A stretch of 64,000 nt of DNA from JBDREC01 sp043820105 [NCBI: Pseudomonadota bacterium] (GTDB taxonomy: Bacteria; Bdellovibrionota_F; JAHFAK01): contig JBDREC010000088.1 of assembly GCA_043820105.1 (NCBI GenBank), positions 1 through 64,000 of the forward strand, given 5' to 3'. Under the pieces are notes generated by a model. The model saw nothing but the letters and a program-made list of their open reading frames with translations. It made no database searches and had not been told where the DNA came from. The translations under genes were made by a program, and so were the position numbers. Below, in pieces: positions 30,501 through 38,702 of the stretch (the first letter of the stretch is position 1; each line of letters opens with the position of its first letter).

Positions 30501-32523
30501 TGATTACTCTATGGCCAGCCATAAATATTAGAGATTCAACACCTAAGGCAACAATAACACCACTAATTGTTGCCATTGTGCTTCCAACTCCAAAAATCGT
30601 TCCACCAATATAAGCTCCAGCAAATTGACCAGCTGGACCTGCAATCGAAAAAAGCCCAACCATTAATGTCGTTGTTACTGCAAACTTAGCTGACTTTATT
30701 AATGTTTCTTTTATTCTTTCATTGCTCTTAATCTTTTCCCAACCATTTATGAAAACAGAATAAAGACCTGCTTCACCACTTGCTGAGATAAGGCCAGCAC
30801 TTTGTGCATAAGCGCCTTGAGCTACCTCAAGCATAGATTGGAGTTCTATGCTTCCTTCTTCACTAGGTCTTGCTAAAAAGGCCTTTATTCCTTCAAAGGT
30901 TTTCAATAATAAGGATCTGTTGTCTTCTAATTCTTGATAAACTTTTACAATGTCTTCATCAAAAGTATTTATATATTTCCTTGCCTTGTCTAAATAGGTT
31001 TCAACCTCTATCATTTGTTGAAGCAAGCCCAGACTTGTCACCCCAAGCTCTAAATACAATTTGGCTTTTTCCATATCAGATTGATGAAATGCCATCTCTG
31101 CATCACCAAAAAGAGAATAGGCTAAATCCATTTCCAGGTTGAAGTATTTTATTATATGCTTAGAAAGGTCTGATAGTTTTCCATTTTCAACAATATATTT
31201 TACATATGCTTGATTTTGATCCCACGTATAAACCATAGAAACAATGCTTAAAAGAAGCATTTCTTTTTTTATAATTTTTCTTGCTTTTTTTAAAGCATCT
31301 TTGGAAATATCAGAATTCCTAATAACACTAAACTGATCTCTTATGCTGTCTATTGAAGATTGATACTTTGTTTGAATATCATTTGGGATTATGCTCAAAT
31401 AGCTAAGAAGATTTTCATTTTCTTTTCTAACAACTGAATAAAAGCTATCTAAAGTTTCTTCTGATAAACCTGCTTCGTTTCTAAGTTTCTGTCTTTCTTT
31501 TTCCTCATCACTTACAGATAATGAAACATTCCTTGATGGAATTAAAATTCCCTGAGCCTTTTGGCTTAAGTTTCTGTATATGTGATTATGAAAGTCTCCT
31601 TGCAAATAAACTCTTTCAACTATATCTACAAAACTTTGCACTTCTTTTAGTTCAACATCAATTTCAGTCCATGCCTCAATTATTTTTGCAGCAACCAAAC
31701 TATTAAATAAAAATATTTCCTTAAAAATCTTTTCAGCAAAAGAGTAATTTGTATTATAGCGATCTAAAATAGTAGATTCAACTGATGACGTTCTTGTTTT
31801 ATAATGCTCTCCTAGAATAAAAGCAGCTGATCTATATTGAGCAATAATTTCGTCTTTATCTTTTGAAAACCTATCTGTTTTTATAAGCTCATAAGCAATT
31901 ATATGAGCTATCTTTTTTATTTTTTCATCTAAATTATCTCCACCTCGATCAAGATACAAAACAATATCTTGGTTACTAATAGAAGATTGCCTTGAGTCAT
32001 ATTGAGCAATCTTTTTAAAATCTTCTTCAAAATCTTTTGTAGTTTCAAGTTCAGCAGAATGTGAAATTCTACCTGTATATTTTCTTTTTAAAGCGCTAGA
32101 TGTTTTATTTCTTTGCTGCTGTCTTTCTTCTTTATTGGCAAAAATCATCATGCCATGATACAATTTCTCAAGGGCTTCAATGTTTGCTTGTTCTAGATTA
32201 GTATTTAGTTCTATAAAAACTTGTTCATTTTCTTGCGATAGCCTTGAAGCAATTTCTGAAGCAATATTAAAAGAAACATTATTGCCTCCTAATAGATTTA
32301 TAAATAGATTAGTTGCTTCATCTGGATATTGATCGCAAAGACTAATCAAATAATTATAGGCCTGATTTTCATTTTGAAGGTAGTTATTAGTAAATTCGTT
32401 TGAATAAATTTCCACCGATGCAAAAATATTAGACAGAGATAATGCTATAAATAATAAAAATAGATAAATTTCTAATATTTTACTTACTCTAAAAATTTTA
32501 TTTTCTCCCTTGATGCTGTTCAT
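27577..32523 (-). CDS. Giant exported protein with EndoU-like C-terminal domain
   Basis: The start at 32523 has a strong TAAGGAG; the upstream in-frame ATG (32550) has a poor site. The 1648-residue product has a signal peptide (FLLFIALSLSNIFAS), an N-terminal helical half, a hydrophobic Gly/Ala stretch at about 607-675 (GLFSIAGPAGQFAGAYIGG), then variable regions. The last 165 residues resemble bacterial EndoU nucleases: LDGFHSYEG (His1500), PGGFYGV, KTIFPASW (1559-1566) and a final RATVDGVRLKAIVSD beta region. EndoU domains cleave RNA and are common toxin tips. A second catalytic His and the Lys were not pinned down. Driven by the sigma54 promoter at 32605; cotranscribed with 26136-27560. 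Could be a secreted toxin or a domesticated envelope enzyme. Confidence 0.6.
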   Translation of the reverse strand: MNSIKGENKIFRVSKILEIYLFLLFIALSLSNIFASVEIYSNEFTNNYLQNENQAYNYLISLCDQYPDEATNLFINLLGGNNVSFNIASEIASRLSQENEQVFIELNTNLEQANIEALEKLYHGMMIFANKEERQQQRNKTSSALKRKYTGRISHSAELETTKDFEEDFKKIAQYDSRQSSISNQDIVLYLDRGGDNLDEKIKKIAHIIAYELIKTDRFSKDKDEIIAQYRSAAFILGEHYKTRTSSVESTILDRYNTNYSFAEKIFKEIFLFNSLVAAKIIEAWTEIDVELKEVQSFVDIVERVYLQGDFHNHIYRNLSQKAQGILIPSRNVSLSVSDEEKERQKLRNEAGLSEETLDSFYSVVRKENENLLSYLSIIPNDIQTKYQSSIDSIRDQFSVIRNSDISKDALKKARKIIKKEMLLLSIVSMVYTWDQNQAYVKYIVENGKLSDLSKHIIKYFNLEMDLAYSLFGDAEMAFHQSDMEKAKLYLELGVTSLGLLQQMIEVETYLDKARKYINTFDEDIVKVYQELEDNRSLLLKTFEGIKAFLARPSEEGSIELQSMLEVAQGAYAQSAGLISASGEAGLYSVFINGWEKIKSNERIKETLIKSAKFAVTTTLMVGLFSIAGPAGQFAGAYIGGTIFGVGSTMATISGVIVALGVESLIFMAGHRVITAVVDLGEDLIRGVENDDFMDHLLPHSLEEAAWEYAGTVVSLGVLKSVNKVAHIAGQSGLIPSKLINHAVFIAGEATGMGLGSVSVQALQFKLSDEPVYVFKDGEIIEAESLEDIGSLENIGKNITGSLPTVISFRIAGALTKPLTSRISGKIHSSQAKAEFELLKSRTVQLRAKLLSETGTKKRIKIEQKINYLEKKTLARIIPHLSRENPESDLCKEAQRLFAEAVAYDHSLALAQLASGEISVAYRGDRHVLDFGGLKISLEGSRQGDFYVFDHLRAPVKVHKAALLKMAESTKRGLLGEMELPTLLLARSEGKDVLIDVAFTPESVLRAETSSQTQGLYIAITAYQRGNMSKAEALQKLRESNPESELSDAQLAQRLETEAISTPDRTYILPRFTQRAQGKANAEQYLITLHNHVNNGTEPSALDRSSVEQGNLGIVSEWNLKNNTLNMRFFEGQGSEPGYEFSARQDLFRRLDVALNSGGSNNGSSRPGEGSSSYSRGHRGNYNGGGSGRMQQPAVSRRAVVELQAVDMSRRQVIRPKVSLSSDSSEIQRQNEIFVINPSGQFVLAWGNAAALSRDAALNEAVDAIIKGSNNGGVPEAIESQMDPGTKISIKASETIPGRYTLRYSAKEYIAFSDLIEISSSESSHRMMESTGSDTVLSIKKSPIPTKVVSIEIQVSGEIATIEGIRAGESLPGHLPSQIMSRLARSKSVTAEEQYIDQKYEQIISKNPSLKGVSKPELKARVRAWMGVAVARGQLPVSERMFTTPSEASPVVRESVFNEIISSRSQGNSAKFMTSAEVNHEIGRIRWDHNKRIYVLDGFHSYEGLKMLLAGRYELETSRSNKELLGLVEFPGGFYGVLIRPAVVQANGEIVRSPIPIAKTIFPASWDSAKIDAAVEALFLYGQKKVDARGDIIIRATVDGVRLKAIVSDKNYSTYTDANGISRNRGRIKSIHIDMSLNRSIIQSPTWN

Positions 32524-32604
32524 AAGGATCTCCTTAATCTTTAACTTCATAAACTATCTCATGATCCTTAATGATAAAATTTTACCCAACTCGCTTTTAT
32601 TATT

Positions 32605-32621
32605 TGCAATTACTGTGCCAC
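32605..32621 (-). promoter_or_regulatory. Sigma54 promoter
   Basis: GTGGCACAGTAATTGCA is a near-consensus -24/-12 element about 80 bp upstream of the giant gene start at 32523. Confidence 0.8.
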
Positions 32622-32728
32622 CTTGAAACAAATAAAAACACCTTTACTATCAAACGATTAACAGGAACACTTTAATAATTTTATGTTCAAAAGGATAAAA
32701 ACGAGAGCTCAAGCAATGATAATAAAAA

Positions 32729-32757
32729 TTGACAGCTTGCCATGATTTGAATATGAA
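32729..32757 (+). promoter_or_regulatory. Sigma70 promoter
   Basis: TTGACA and TATGAA are 17 bp apart; transcription would start near 32764, 29 bp before the PP-loop gene. Confidence 0.65.
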
Positions 32758-32792
32758 GAGCCTGTTTTATTAAGCATTAAAGAAGTTATAAC

Positions 32793-33803
32793 ATGAGATA
32801 TAAAGCAATATCACTACTTTCAGGTGGCCTTGATAGCATAATAGCAACTAAAGTTATAATGGAACAGGGAATTGAAGTCTTAGCATTGAACCTTGTTTCA
32901 CCTTTTTGCACCTGCACCTCTTCTTCAAGTGGCTGTTTAAATATAGCTAAAAAAGCAGCAGATGATTTGGGAATTGAAATTAAGTTTGTTAACAAGGGCC
33001 TAGAATATGTAAAGTTAGTTGAAAATCCCAAGATGGGATATGGAAAAGCCTTAAATCCTTGTCAAGATTGCAGGGTTTTTGCCTTTAAAGTTGCTAAAGA
33101 TGTTATGGACTCTGAAAAGGCTCAATTTATTATTACTGGTGAAGTTCTCGGCCAGCGTCCAATGTCTCAACGAAAAGATGCTCTCTTTAGAATTGAAAAT
33201 GCAAGTGGTTTAAAAGGATATATAGTAAGACCTCTTTCAGCTAAACTTCTTCCCCCTACTATCCCAGAAAAAGAAGGTATTATTGATAGAAATAAGCTTC
33301 TTGATATTGCAGGGAGAAGCAGAAGGCAGCAATTGGACTGGGCAGACAACTTTCAAATTAAAGACTTTGCTTGCGCAGGTGGTGGATGTAAATTAACAGA
33401 AAAACTTTTTGCTAAAAAGCTTAAAGATGTTTTTGAAAATGATCCTGCTTATGATATGTCTGATATTATTCTTTTAAATATCGGCAGGCACTTTCGAATT
33501 GCTAAAAATACAAAAGTAATCATAGGTAAAGATGAAAAAGAAAACAGAAGGCTTGTTGCTTATGCTAAAGCTTCTGAAAAATATAATTATTTAGAAGCTG
33601 TTGATTATCCTGCGCCAAGTGCCTTGATAACAAATGGAAAAAATGAAGAGGCAATGGAAATTGCCAAAAAGCTGATAAGTGAATATGCAAAGTTTAATGA
33701 AGAAAAGCTATCAGAAATAAAATTTAAGGATAAGGATGAGGATATTATTGTTATTAGGGTGGCCGAAGCTGGATTTGAGATTGATCGGTATCGGGTTGTG
33801 TAG
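32793..33803 (+). CDS. PP-loop ATPase of the MnmA/ThiI-like type
   Basis: The 336-residue cytoplasmic protein begins with the PP-loop SGGLDS (residues 9-14), which binds ATP and adenylates a substrate carbonyl. Cys-rich motifs follow (CTCTSSSSGC, NPCQDCR, then ACAGGGCKLTEKLF), suggesting thiol or metal chemistry. It resembles proteins annotated as tRNA thiolation enzymes, but lacks the full MnmA or ThiI domain set. It heads a run of four same-strand genes. The XdhC neighbour hints at sulfur or selenium cofactor work, which is inference. Confidence 0.7.
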   Translation: MRYKAISLLSGGLDSIIATKVIMEQGIEVLALNLVSPFCTCTSSSSGCLNIAKKAADDLGIEIKFVNKGLEYVKLVENPKMGYGKALNPCQDCRVFAFKVAKDVMDSEKAQFIITGEVLGQRPMSQRKDALFRIENASGLKGYIVRPLSAKLLPPTIPEKEGIIDRNKLLDIAGRSRRQQLDWADNFQIKDFACAGGGCKLTEKLFAKKLKDVFENDPAYDMSDIILLNIGRHFRIAKNTKVIIGKDEKENRRLVAYAKASEKYNYLEAVDYPAPSALITNGKNEEAMEIAKKLISEYAKFNEEKLSEIKFKDKDEDIIVIRVAEAGFEIDRYRVV

Positions 33804-33891
33804 GTTTATTGATGGGGGAAGAAAAAATAAGAAAACAACCACTAATTAATAAATAATAATTAATAATTAATGGGGAGAAGAGGAGACAAAA

Positions 33892-34656
33892 ATGGAAGCA
33901 TATAAGATTCAGAAGCAAATATTAGAAGCTATGGAAAGCTCGAAAAAGGCTGCTGTTATTACTGTAATTAAAACAGAAGGGTCGGCTCCGCAAAAGCCTG
34001 GGGCTAAGATGATTGTTTATGAAGATAAATTGATTGTTGGGACAATTGGAGGAGGAGCTATTGAATTTAAGCTAACTGAAGATGCTTTGAATGTTATTGA
34101 GTCTGGCAAGGCTCAGATGTTTTCTTATAATTTAGGTGCACAACTTGGAATGTGCTGCGGAGGAAAAATGGATGCATTTATTGAACCGACTGAACCATTG
34201 AAAAAACTTGTAATTTTTGGAGCTGGTCATATATCAGCTGAGCTTGTTCCCCTTGCGAAAAAGATTGGTTTTCATGTTACAGTTATTGATGACAGGGAAG
34301 ACTTTGCCAATAAAGAGAGGCTTCCTCAAGCTGATGAAGTGATTTTTGAGCACTATGACTATACTCTTGATAAGCTTACTTTTGATAACTCTACATTCAT
34401 AGTCATAGTAACACATCAACATAAATACGATGATGAAATTTTAACGCGCATAATAGATAAAGAATATGCATACCTTGGAATGATAGGCAGTAAAACCAAG
34501 TTTGAAAAAACAAAGCTTAGACTAAAGTCGCAAAATTTTTCAGATCAAATTATTTCCAAAGTACATACTCCAATAGGCATCAAGATTTCTGCTAAAACCC
34601 CATTTGAAATAGCTCTTTCTATTTCTTGCGAATTAGTTAATTATAAATATATTTAA
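33892..34656 (+). CDS. XdhC/CoxI family protein
   Basis: The 254-residue product has the two XdhC parts: an N-terminal domain with TEGSAPQKPGAKM and TIGGGAIE, and a C-terminal Rossmann domain with VIFGAGHISAELVPLAKKIGF. GMCCGG (near residue 87) is the conserved Cys motif. XdhC proteins bind molybdenum cofactor and help to sulfurate and insert it into xanthine dehydrogenase-type enzymes. No molybdenum hydroxylase is in the window, so the client is elsewhere or the protein has another role. GAGGAG lies just upstream, and the MarC gene follows after 11 bp. Confidence 0.85.
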   Translation: MEAYKIQKQILEAMESSKKAAVITVIKTEGSAPQKPGAKMIVYEDKLIVGTIGGGAIEFKLTEDALNVIESGKAQMFSYNLGAQLGMCCGGKMDAFIEPTEPLKKLVIFGAGHISAELVPLAKKIGFHVTVIDDREDFANKERLPQADEVIFEHYDYTLDKLTFDNSTFIVIVTHQHKYDDEILTRIIDKEYAYLGMIGSKTKFEKTKLRLKSQNFSDQIISKVHTPIGIKISAKTPFEIALSISCELVNYKYI

Positions 34657-34667
34657 ATGGAGATTAA

Positions 34668-35297
34668 ATGCTACATTGGGTAGAATACACGAAGTTGCTA
34701 GCAGGTTTATTTGCAATAATTGATCCTATTTCAATAGTTCCCTTATTTCTTGTTATTACTTCTGCTGCAAACTTAAAAGAAAAAAGGGAAATCATAAGTC
34801 TGTGCGCTTTATCTATGTCTGTTATTTTAATCTTCACTTTAGTATCTGGTGAATTTATTATGTGGATGTTTGGAATAAGTATTCAATCTTTTTCTATAGC
34901 TGGTGGAGTCATTTTAGTCTTAATAGCCATGTCAATGGTCACAGGAAAGCCTGTTGCAAGCTATGCTGACAAGCAAGAAACCTCAAATAAAAGTTTAAAA
35001 TCCTTAGCTGTTGTACCCTTAGCAATCCCTCTATTATCAGGACCTGGGGCCATAAGCACTGTTCTGGTTTATGCACACAAACACGAATCGCTTTTTCATT
35101 ATTTAATAATTCTCTGTGCTATAATAAGCATAGCTATGATAATATTTATTTTATTAAGATCCGCCACAAAAATTGAAGCCTTTTTAGGGAAAACCGGAAT
35201 GGATGTGGTAGCAAGGTTAATGGGCTTAATAACTTTGGCAATTGGCATAGAGTTTATTGCTCAAGGCATATTGGAATTTTTCCCTGGTTTAAAATGA
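34668..35297 (+). CDS. MarC family integral membrane protein
   Basis: The 209-residue protein has six predicted membrane helices and the family opening FAIIDPISIVPLFLVIT (about residues 16-32). PLAIPLLSGPGAIST (about 117-131) is the second MarC signature. The length matches the family (about 200-220). The function of MarC proteins is not settled; a role in multiple antibiotic resistance was withdrawn. Overlaps the next start by 4 bp (ATGA), so they are translationally coupled. Confidence 0.85.
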   Translation: MLHWVEYTKLLAGLFAIIDPISIVPLFLVITSAANLKEKREIISLCALSMSVILIFTLVSGEFIMWMFGISIQSFSIAGGVILVLIAMSMVTGKPVASYADKQETSNKSLKSLAVVPLAIPLLSGPGAISTVLVYAHKHESLFHYLIILCAIISIAMIIFILLRSATKIEAFLGKTGMDVVARLMGLITLAIGIEFIAQGILEFFPGLK

Positions 35298-36226
35298 TAA
35301 AAAACACTAAATCATTTGCTCCTTATCTTATGCTTATAATTGGCGCCATAATGATCAGCTTTTCATCTGTTTTTGTTAAGCTTGCTAATGTAGCACCAAC
35401 GGCAGCTGGCTTTTATCGCATGTTTTTTGGGGGCCTTGTACTTTTCCTTATAGTTATTATTAAGTCAGAAAAGTTTTTTTATAATTTCAGGCATTTATTT
35501 TATGTAATTTTATGTGCTGCAATTTTTGCCCTGGATCTTATAATTTGGCATCGATCTATTCACTATGTTGGTCCTGGTCTATCAACATTACTAGCTGCCT
35601 TTCAAGTTTTTTTCATGGCTGGAATTGGTCTCATTGTTTATAAAGAAAAAATAACTTTTAAATTAATTATTGCTATTCCCTTGGCTTTATTTGGATTATA
35701 TTTGATTTTAGGGGATAATTGGACAGGTCGTGGTGATATATATCGGCTTGGAGTTATTTTTGGTTTATTAACTGGTCTGACCTATGCAGCCTACGTAGTT
35801 TTCTTAAGGAAATCACAAAATATTTCTAAGGAGATATCAGGTCATAGTAACCTTGCTTCAATTACTATTATTTGTGCAATAATACTGGGAATTACAGCTT
35901 TTATTCAAAATGAAAGTTTTATTATTCCAGATTTCACTAGCCTTAGCACCATGCTAGCCTATGGAATTATTTCACAGGTCTTAGGTTGGATTTTGATTTC
36001 CATTGGAATTTTAAAAGTACCAACACCAATTATTGGCTTAATTTTACTGTTACAACCGACCTTAGCTTTTGTTTGGGATATATTGTTTTTTAATAGACCA
36101 ACAAAATATTTTGAAGTTTTAGGGGCCTTGCTTGCTTTATTGGCGATTTATCTTGGATCGCAGGGGAACAAAAGAACAAGGCGAGGTCATCCTGAACTTG
36201 TTTCAGGATCCCTTGAACTAAATTAA
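35294..36226 (+). CDS. EamA/DMT-family transporter with repeat-derived C-terminus
   Basis: The 310-residue protein has ten hydrophobic helices in two EamA repeats (AAGFYRMFFGGLVLFLIV and LGALLALLAIYLGSQG). It probably exports metabolites at the inner membrane. The last 20 or so residues (GNKRTRRGHPELVSGSL..) are encoded by two interspersed repeats at 36163-36214 and do not belong to the family fold; the ancestral stop was probably near 36160. Confidence 0.8.
   Translation: MIKNTKSFAPYLMLIIGAIMISFSSVFVKLANVAPTAAGFYRMFFGGLVLFLIVIIKSEKFFYNFRHLFYVILCAAIFALDLIIWHRSIHYVGPGLSTLLAAFQVFFMAGIGLIVYKEKITFKLIIAIPLALFGLYLILGDNWTGRGDIYRLGVIFGLLTGLTYAAYVVFLRKSQNISKEISGHSNLASITIICAIILGITAFIQNESFIIPDFTSLSTMLAYGIISQVLGWILISIGILKVPTPIIGLILLLQPTLAFVWDILFFNRPTKYFEVLGALLALLAIYLGSQGNKRTRRGHPELVSGSLELN
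36163..36214 (+). repeat. GAACAAG repeat fused to a REP-like palindrome, inside a gene end
   Basis: 36163-36183 matches the GGGAACAAGAGAACAAGGC unit of 38613-38634 and 42488-42507. 36186-36214 holds the palindrome CCTGAACTTGTTTCAGG, which occurs also at 42695-42723 and 61141-61204. The pair is translated as the transporter's C-terminal tail. Confidence 0.7.
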
Positions 36227-36326
36227 TACAGCGTCCTTTTTTATTGCCTTTTGCGTCACGTTAGCTTAGTATTCATATTTGTTGTAATATTGAAACACGT
36301 TACAAAATATAATTCTTGGGAGCGAC

Positions 36327-38552
36327 ATGAGATCTTTTAAACCAATTTCTAATCTATTTATCCTATTTTTGATTTTTATATTTGTTAATTTTTCATTTAT
36401 TTTTATTTCATGTACTTCAAATATAACAGAAGATGATACAACAGAAGATGACAGTTATACAGATGATGGTTCTTCTGGTGAAGCCGAAGAAGAGGAAACT
36501 GAAGCCGAAGAAGAGGAAACTGAAACCGAAGAAGAGCAAGAAGAAGAAACAGCCCCAAGCACCTATACTTATTATTTAGATGATGATAGCGATGGTTATG
36601 GTGACGCAAACACCTCAACAACAGCAGAATCAGCTCCATCAGGCTATGTGGCAAATGCAACTGATTGTGACGATACTGATGCAAACATTAATCCAGGAGC
36701 TTCCGAAACCTGCAATGAAATTGATGACGATTGTGATGGAACTGTAGATGATGGCTTAACAAGCTATACATATTACAAAGATCTTGATGAAGATACCTAT
36801 GGAGATTGGGAAACAACGATAGCAATTTGCCATGATTCAGCACCAACAGGTTATGTAGAAATTATGGGAGATTGTGATGATTCTGATGATTCTTTACCAA
36901 ATATAATAGTTAGACAAGATGGGCTTGGTGATTTTACCGAAATATCAACAGCTGTTGCTGACGCTGGAACTGTCAATGGAGATTGTATTGTTGTTTATCC
37001 AAGTACTGCCCTTGATCCTTATGAAGGAGAATTTGAAGTCTCGGATAATATTTCAATTATAAGTACAAATGGAGCCAGCCAGACAAGCATTTATGGAACA
37101 GGAACTTCAAGCAACATTTTCTTAAATGGAGGACAGTCTTTTAAAATTATTGGTTTCACTATTGAAAATGGAGGCGGTTCAACTGGTGGGGGGATATATC
37201 TGGTCGCTGTTTCAACATCATTTACAGTAGCTAACAATATTATTAAAAACAATTCCAGTACCAATGGCGCTGGCATAACTGTTAATAATAGCGGTAGCGG
37301 AACCATTAGCAATAATACAATCTTTGGAAATGACGCAAGCAATTCCGCAGGAGGTGTTTATATAACAGCATGCTCGACAACTGTTACAATTGAAAACAAT
37401 AGAATATATAATAATACTGCAAATATAAGCGACGGAAGAGCAGGAGGAATTCAAATAAATAATAGTGTTGTGGATATTTCAGATAATACCATTTATTCAA
37501 ATACAGCCGAAGATGGTGGTGGAATTTATGTAAGCGGAACATCCAGAGCTAATATTGAAAACAATTCAATATATAACCATGATGTTGGTGCAGCTGGAAA
37601 AGGTGGTGGTATTTATATTGAGGGTACATCCGTAACTTATATTAACATTGCTTCCAATGATATTTACAACAATTCAGGATATAAGGGAGGAGCGATTGAA
37701 CTTGCAAATGCAGGAAACATTACAGCTTGCACAATAAACTCCAACAATTTTTATGACAATTCAGTCACTAATTATGGCGGAGCCATACACTTTGAAGATG
37801 CTCCAATTGAACATAAAATTTATAATAATATTTTTACAAGAAACAATGCACAATCAGGATCAGCAATTCATTTCACCACAGCAATGGGGGTCAATGTCTT
37901 AAATAATATTTTTTATGCAAACGGAAATGATGGCTCATTGACAAATAGCGGAACCATCTATTTACAGACAGAAAATGAAACAACAGTTAATAAAGCATAT
38001 ATTGCAAATAATACTTTAATGTATAATTCCACAAACATACAAGGAACAATCTCAAGAGGTAGCACTTTTGATATTTCCTTATATGCAGGAAATAATATTA
38101 TCACAAATAATGATTGCGGGGTTAGAATATATAACAGAGAGGAAACATATTTTATTTCTAACCTGCTATATGACAATAACGACGATAATTATTGCAGCTC
38201 AAATATTTCTGGTTTTGCTACAATGTCTGGAAATATTGAAGATGAAGATCCATTGCTAGATTTTACACTTGTGTCATCAACAGATGATGATGCTGATGGC
38301 ATTCCAAATGAACTTGAAGATGAATCTGATGAGAATTTTGATGAAATAAAAATAAATACTGAATTTACCATTTCAGCATCATCTCCATGTATTGATGCTG
38401 GTACAAACAACATAGATTCCAGCGACTCTGATCCTGATGATATAGATAATGATACCTTCGCAGAAGATTGGAACCACGACGGAACAAATGATACCTCTGT
38501 TGTTTTAATTGACTGTGGAGTGCATGATGGGATTTATGGTGTAAGTTGGTAA
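36327..38552 (+). CDS. Lipoprotein with MopE-type motif and right-handed beta-helix
   Basis: The 741-residue product has a lipobox (FIFISC, Cys29) and a Glu/Thr linker encoded by a 21-bp tandem repeat at 36480-36543. Two MopE-type metal-binding stretches follow (about residues 85-195: DDDSDGYGD..DCDDTDANINPGA..CNEIDDDCDG). Then comes a parallel beta-helix of about 20 N-N-x-I/F coils (such as NNIIKNNSSTNGAG and GGIYV), the PbH1/pectin-lyase fold. The end (SPCIDAG..D.DPDDIDND) is typical of such surface proteins. GGGAGCGAC precedes the ATG. Probably a calcium-binding surface or matrix protein; catalytic residues not seen. Confidence 0.8.
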   Translation: MRSFKPISNLFILFLIFIFVNFSFIFISCTSNITEDDTTEDDSYTDDGSSGEAEEEETEAEEEETETEEEQEEETAPSTYTYYLDDDSDGYGDANTSTTAESAPSGYVANATDCDDTDANINPGASETCNEIDDDCDGTVDDGLTSYTYYKDLDEDTYGDWETTIAICHDSAPTGYVEIMGDCDDSDDSLPNIIVRQDGLGDFTEISTAVADAGTVNGDCIVVYPSTALDPYEGEFEVSDNISIISTNGASQTSIYGTGTSSNIFLNGGQSFKIIGFTIENGGGSTGGGIYLVAVSTSFTVANNIIKNNSSTNGAGITVNNSGSGTISNNTIFGNDASNSAGGVYITACSTTVTIENNRIYNNTANISDGRAGGIQINNSVVDISDNTIYSNTAEDGGGIYVSGTSRANIENNSIYNHDVGAAGKGGGIYIEGTSVTYINIASNDIYNNSGYKGGAIELANAGNITACTINSNNFYDNSVTNYGGAIHFEDAPIEHKIYNNIFTRNNAQSGSAIHFTTAMGVNVLNNIFYANGNDGSLTNSGTIYLQTENETTVNKAYIANNTLMYNSTNIQGTISRGSTFDISLYAGNNIITNNDCGVRIYNREETYFISNLLYDNNDDNYCSSNISGFATMSGNIEDEDPLLDFTLVSSTDDDADGIPNELEDESDENFDEIKINTEFTISASSPCIDAGTNNIDSSDSDPDDIDNDTFAEDWNHDGTNDTSVVLIDCGVHDGIYGVSW

Positions 38553-38573
38553 AAAGATGCCAGGCGACATTAG

Positions 38574-38679
38574 GGAAAAAAGGAACAGGCACTTTTTAAG
38601 AGAACAAGAGCGCAAGGGAACAAGAGAACAAGGCTAGGAAAATAGCTTTCAACTTTTTCGCTGATAGCTGACAGCTTAC
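38574..38679 (+). repeat. Heptamer-type repeat cluster between convergent genes
   Basis: 38574-38634 holds the GGAACAGGCAC...AGAGAACAAGAGCGC repeat followed by GGGAACAAGAGAACAAGGC; GAACAAG is the 7-base unit. 38659-38679 reads AGCTGAT-AGCTGAC-AGCTTAC, the heptamer family seen again at 56329-56361. Confidence 0.65.
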
Positions 38680-38702
38680 TTTTTCAATGAAGACTATTAT
38701 TT

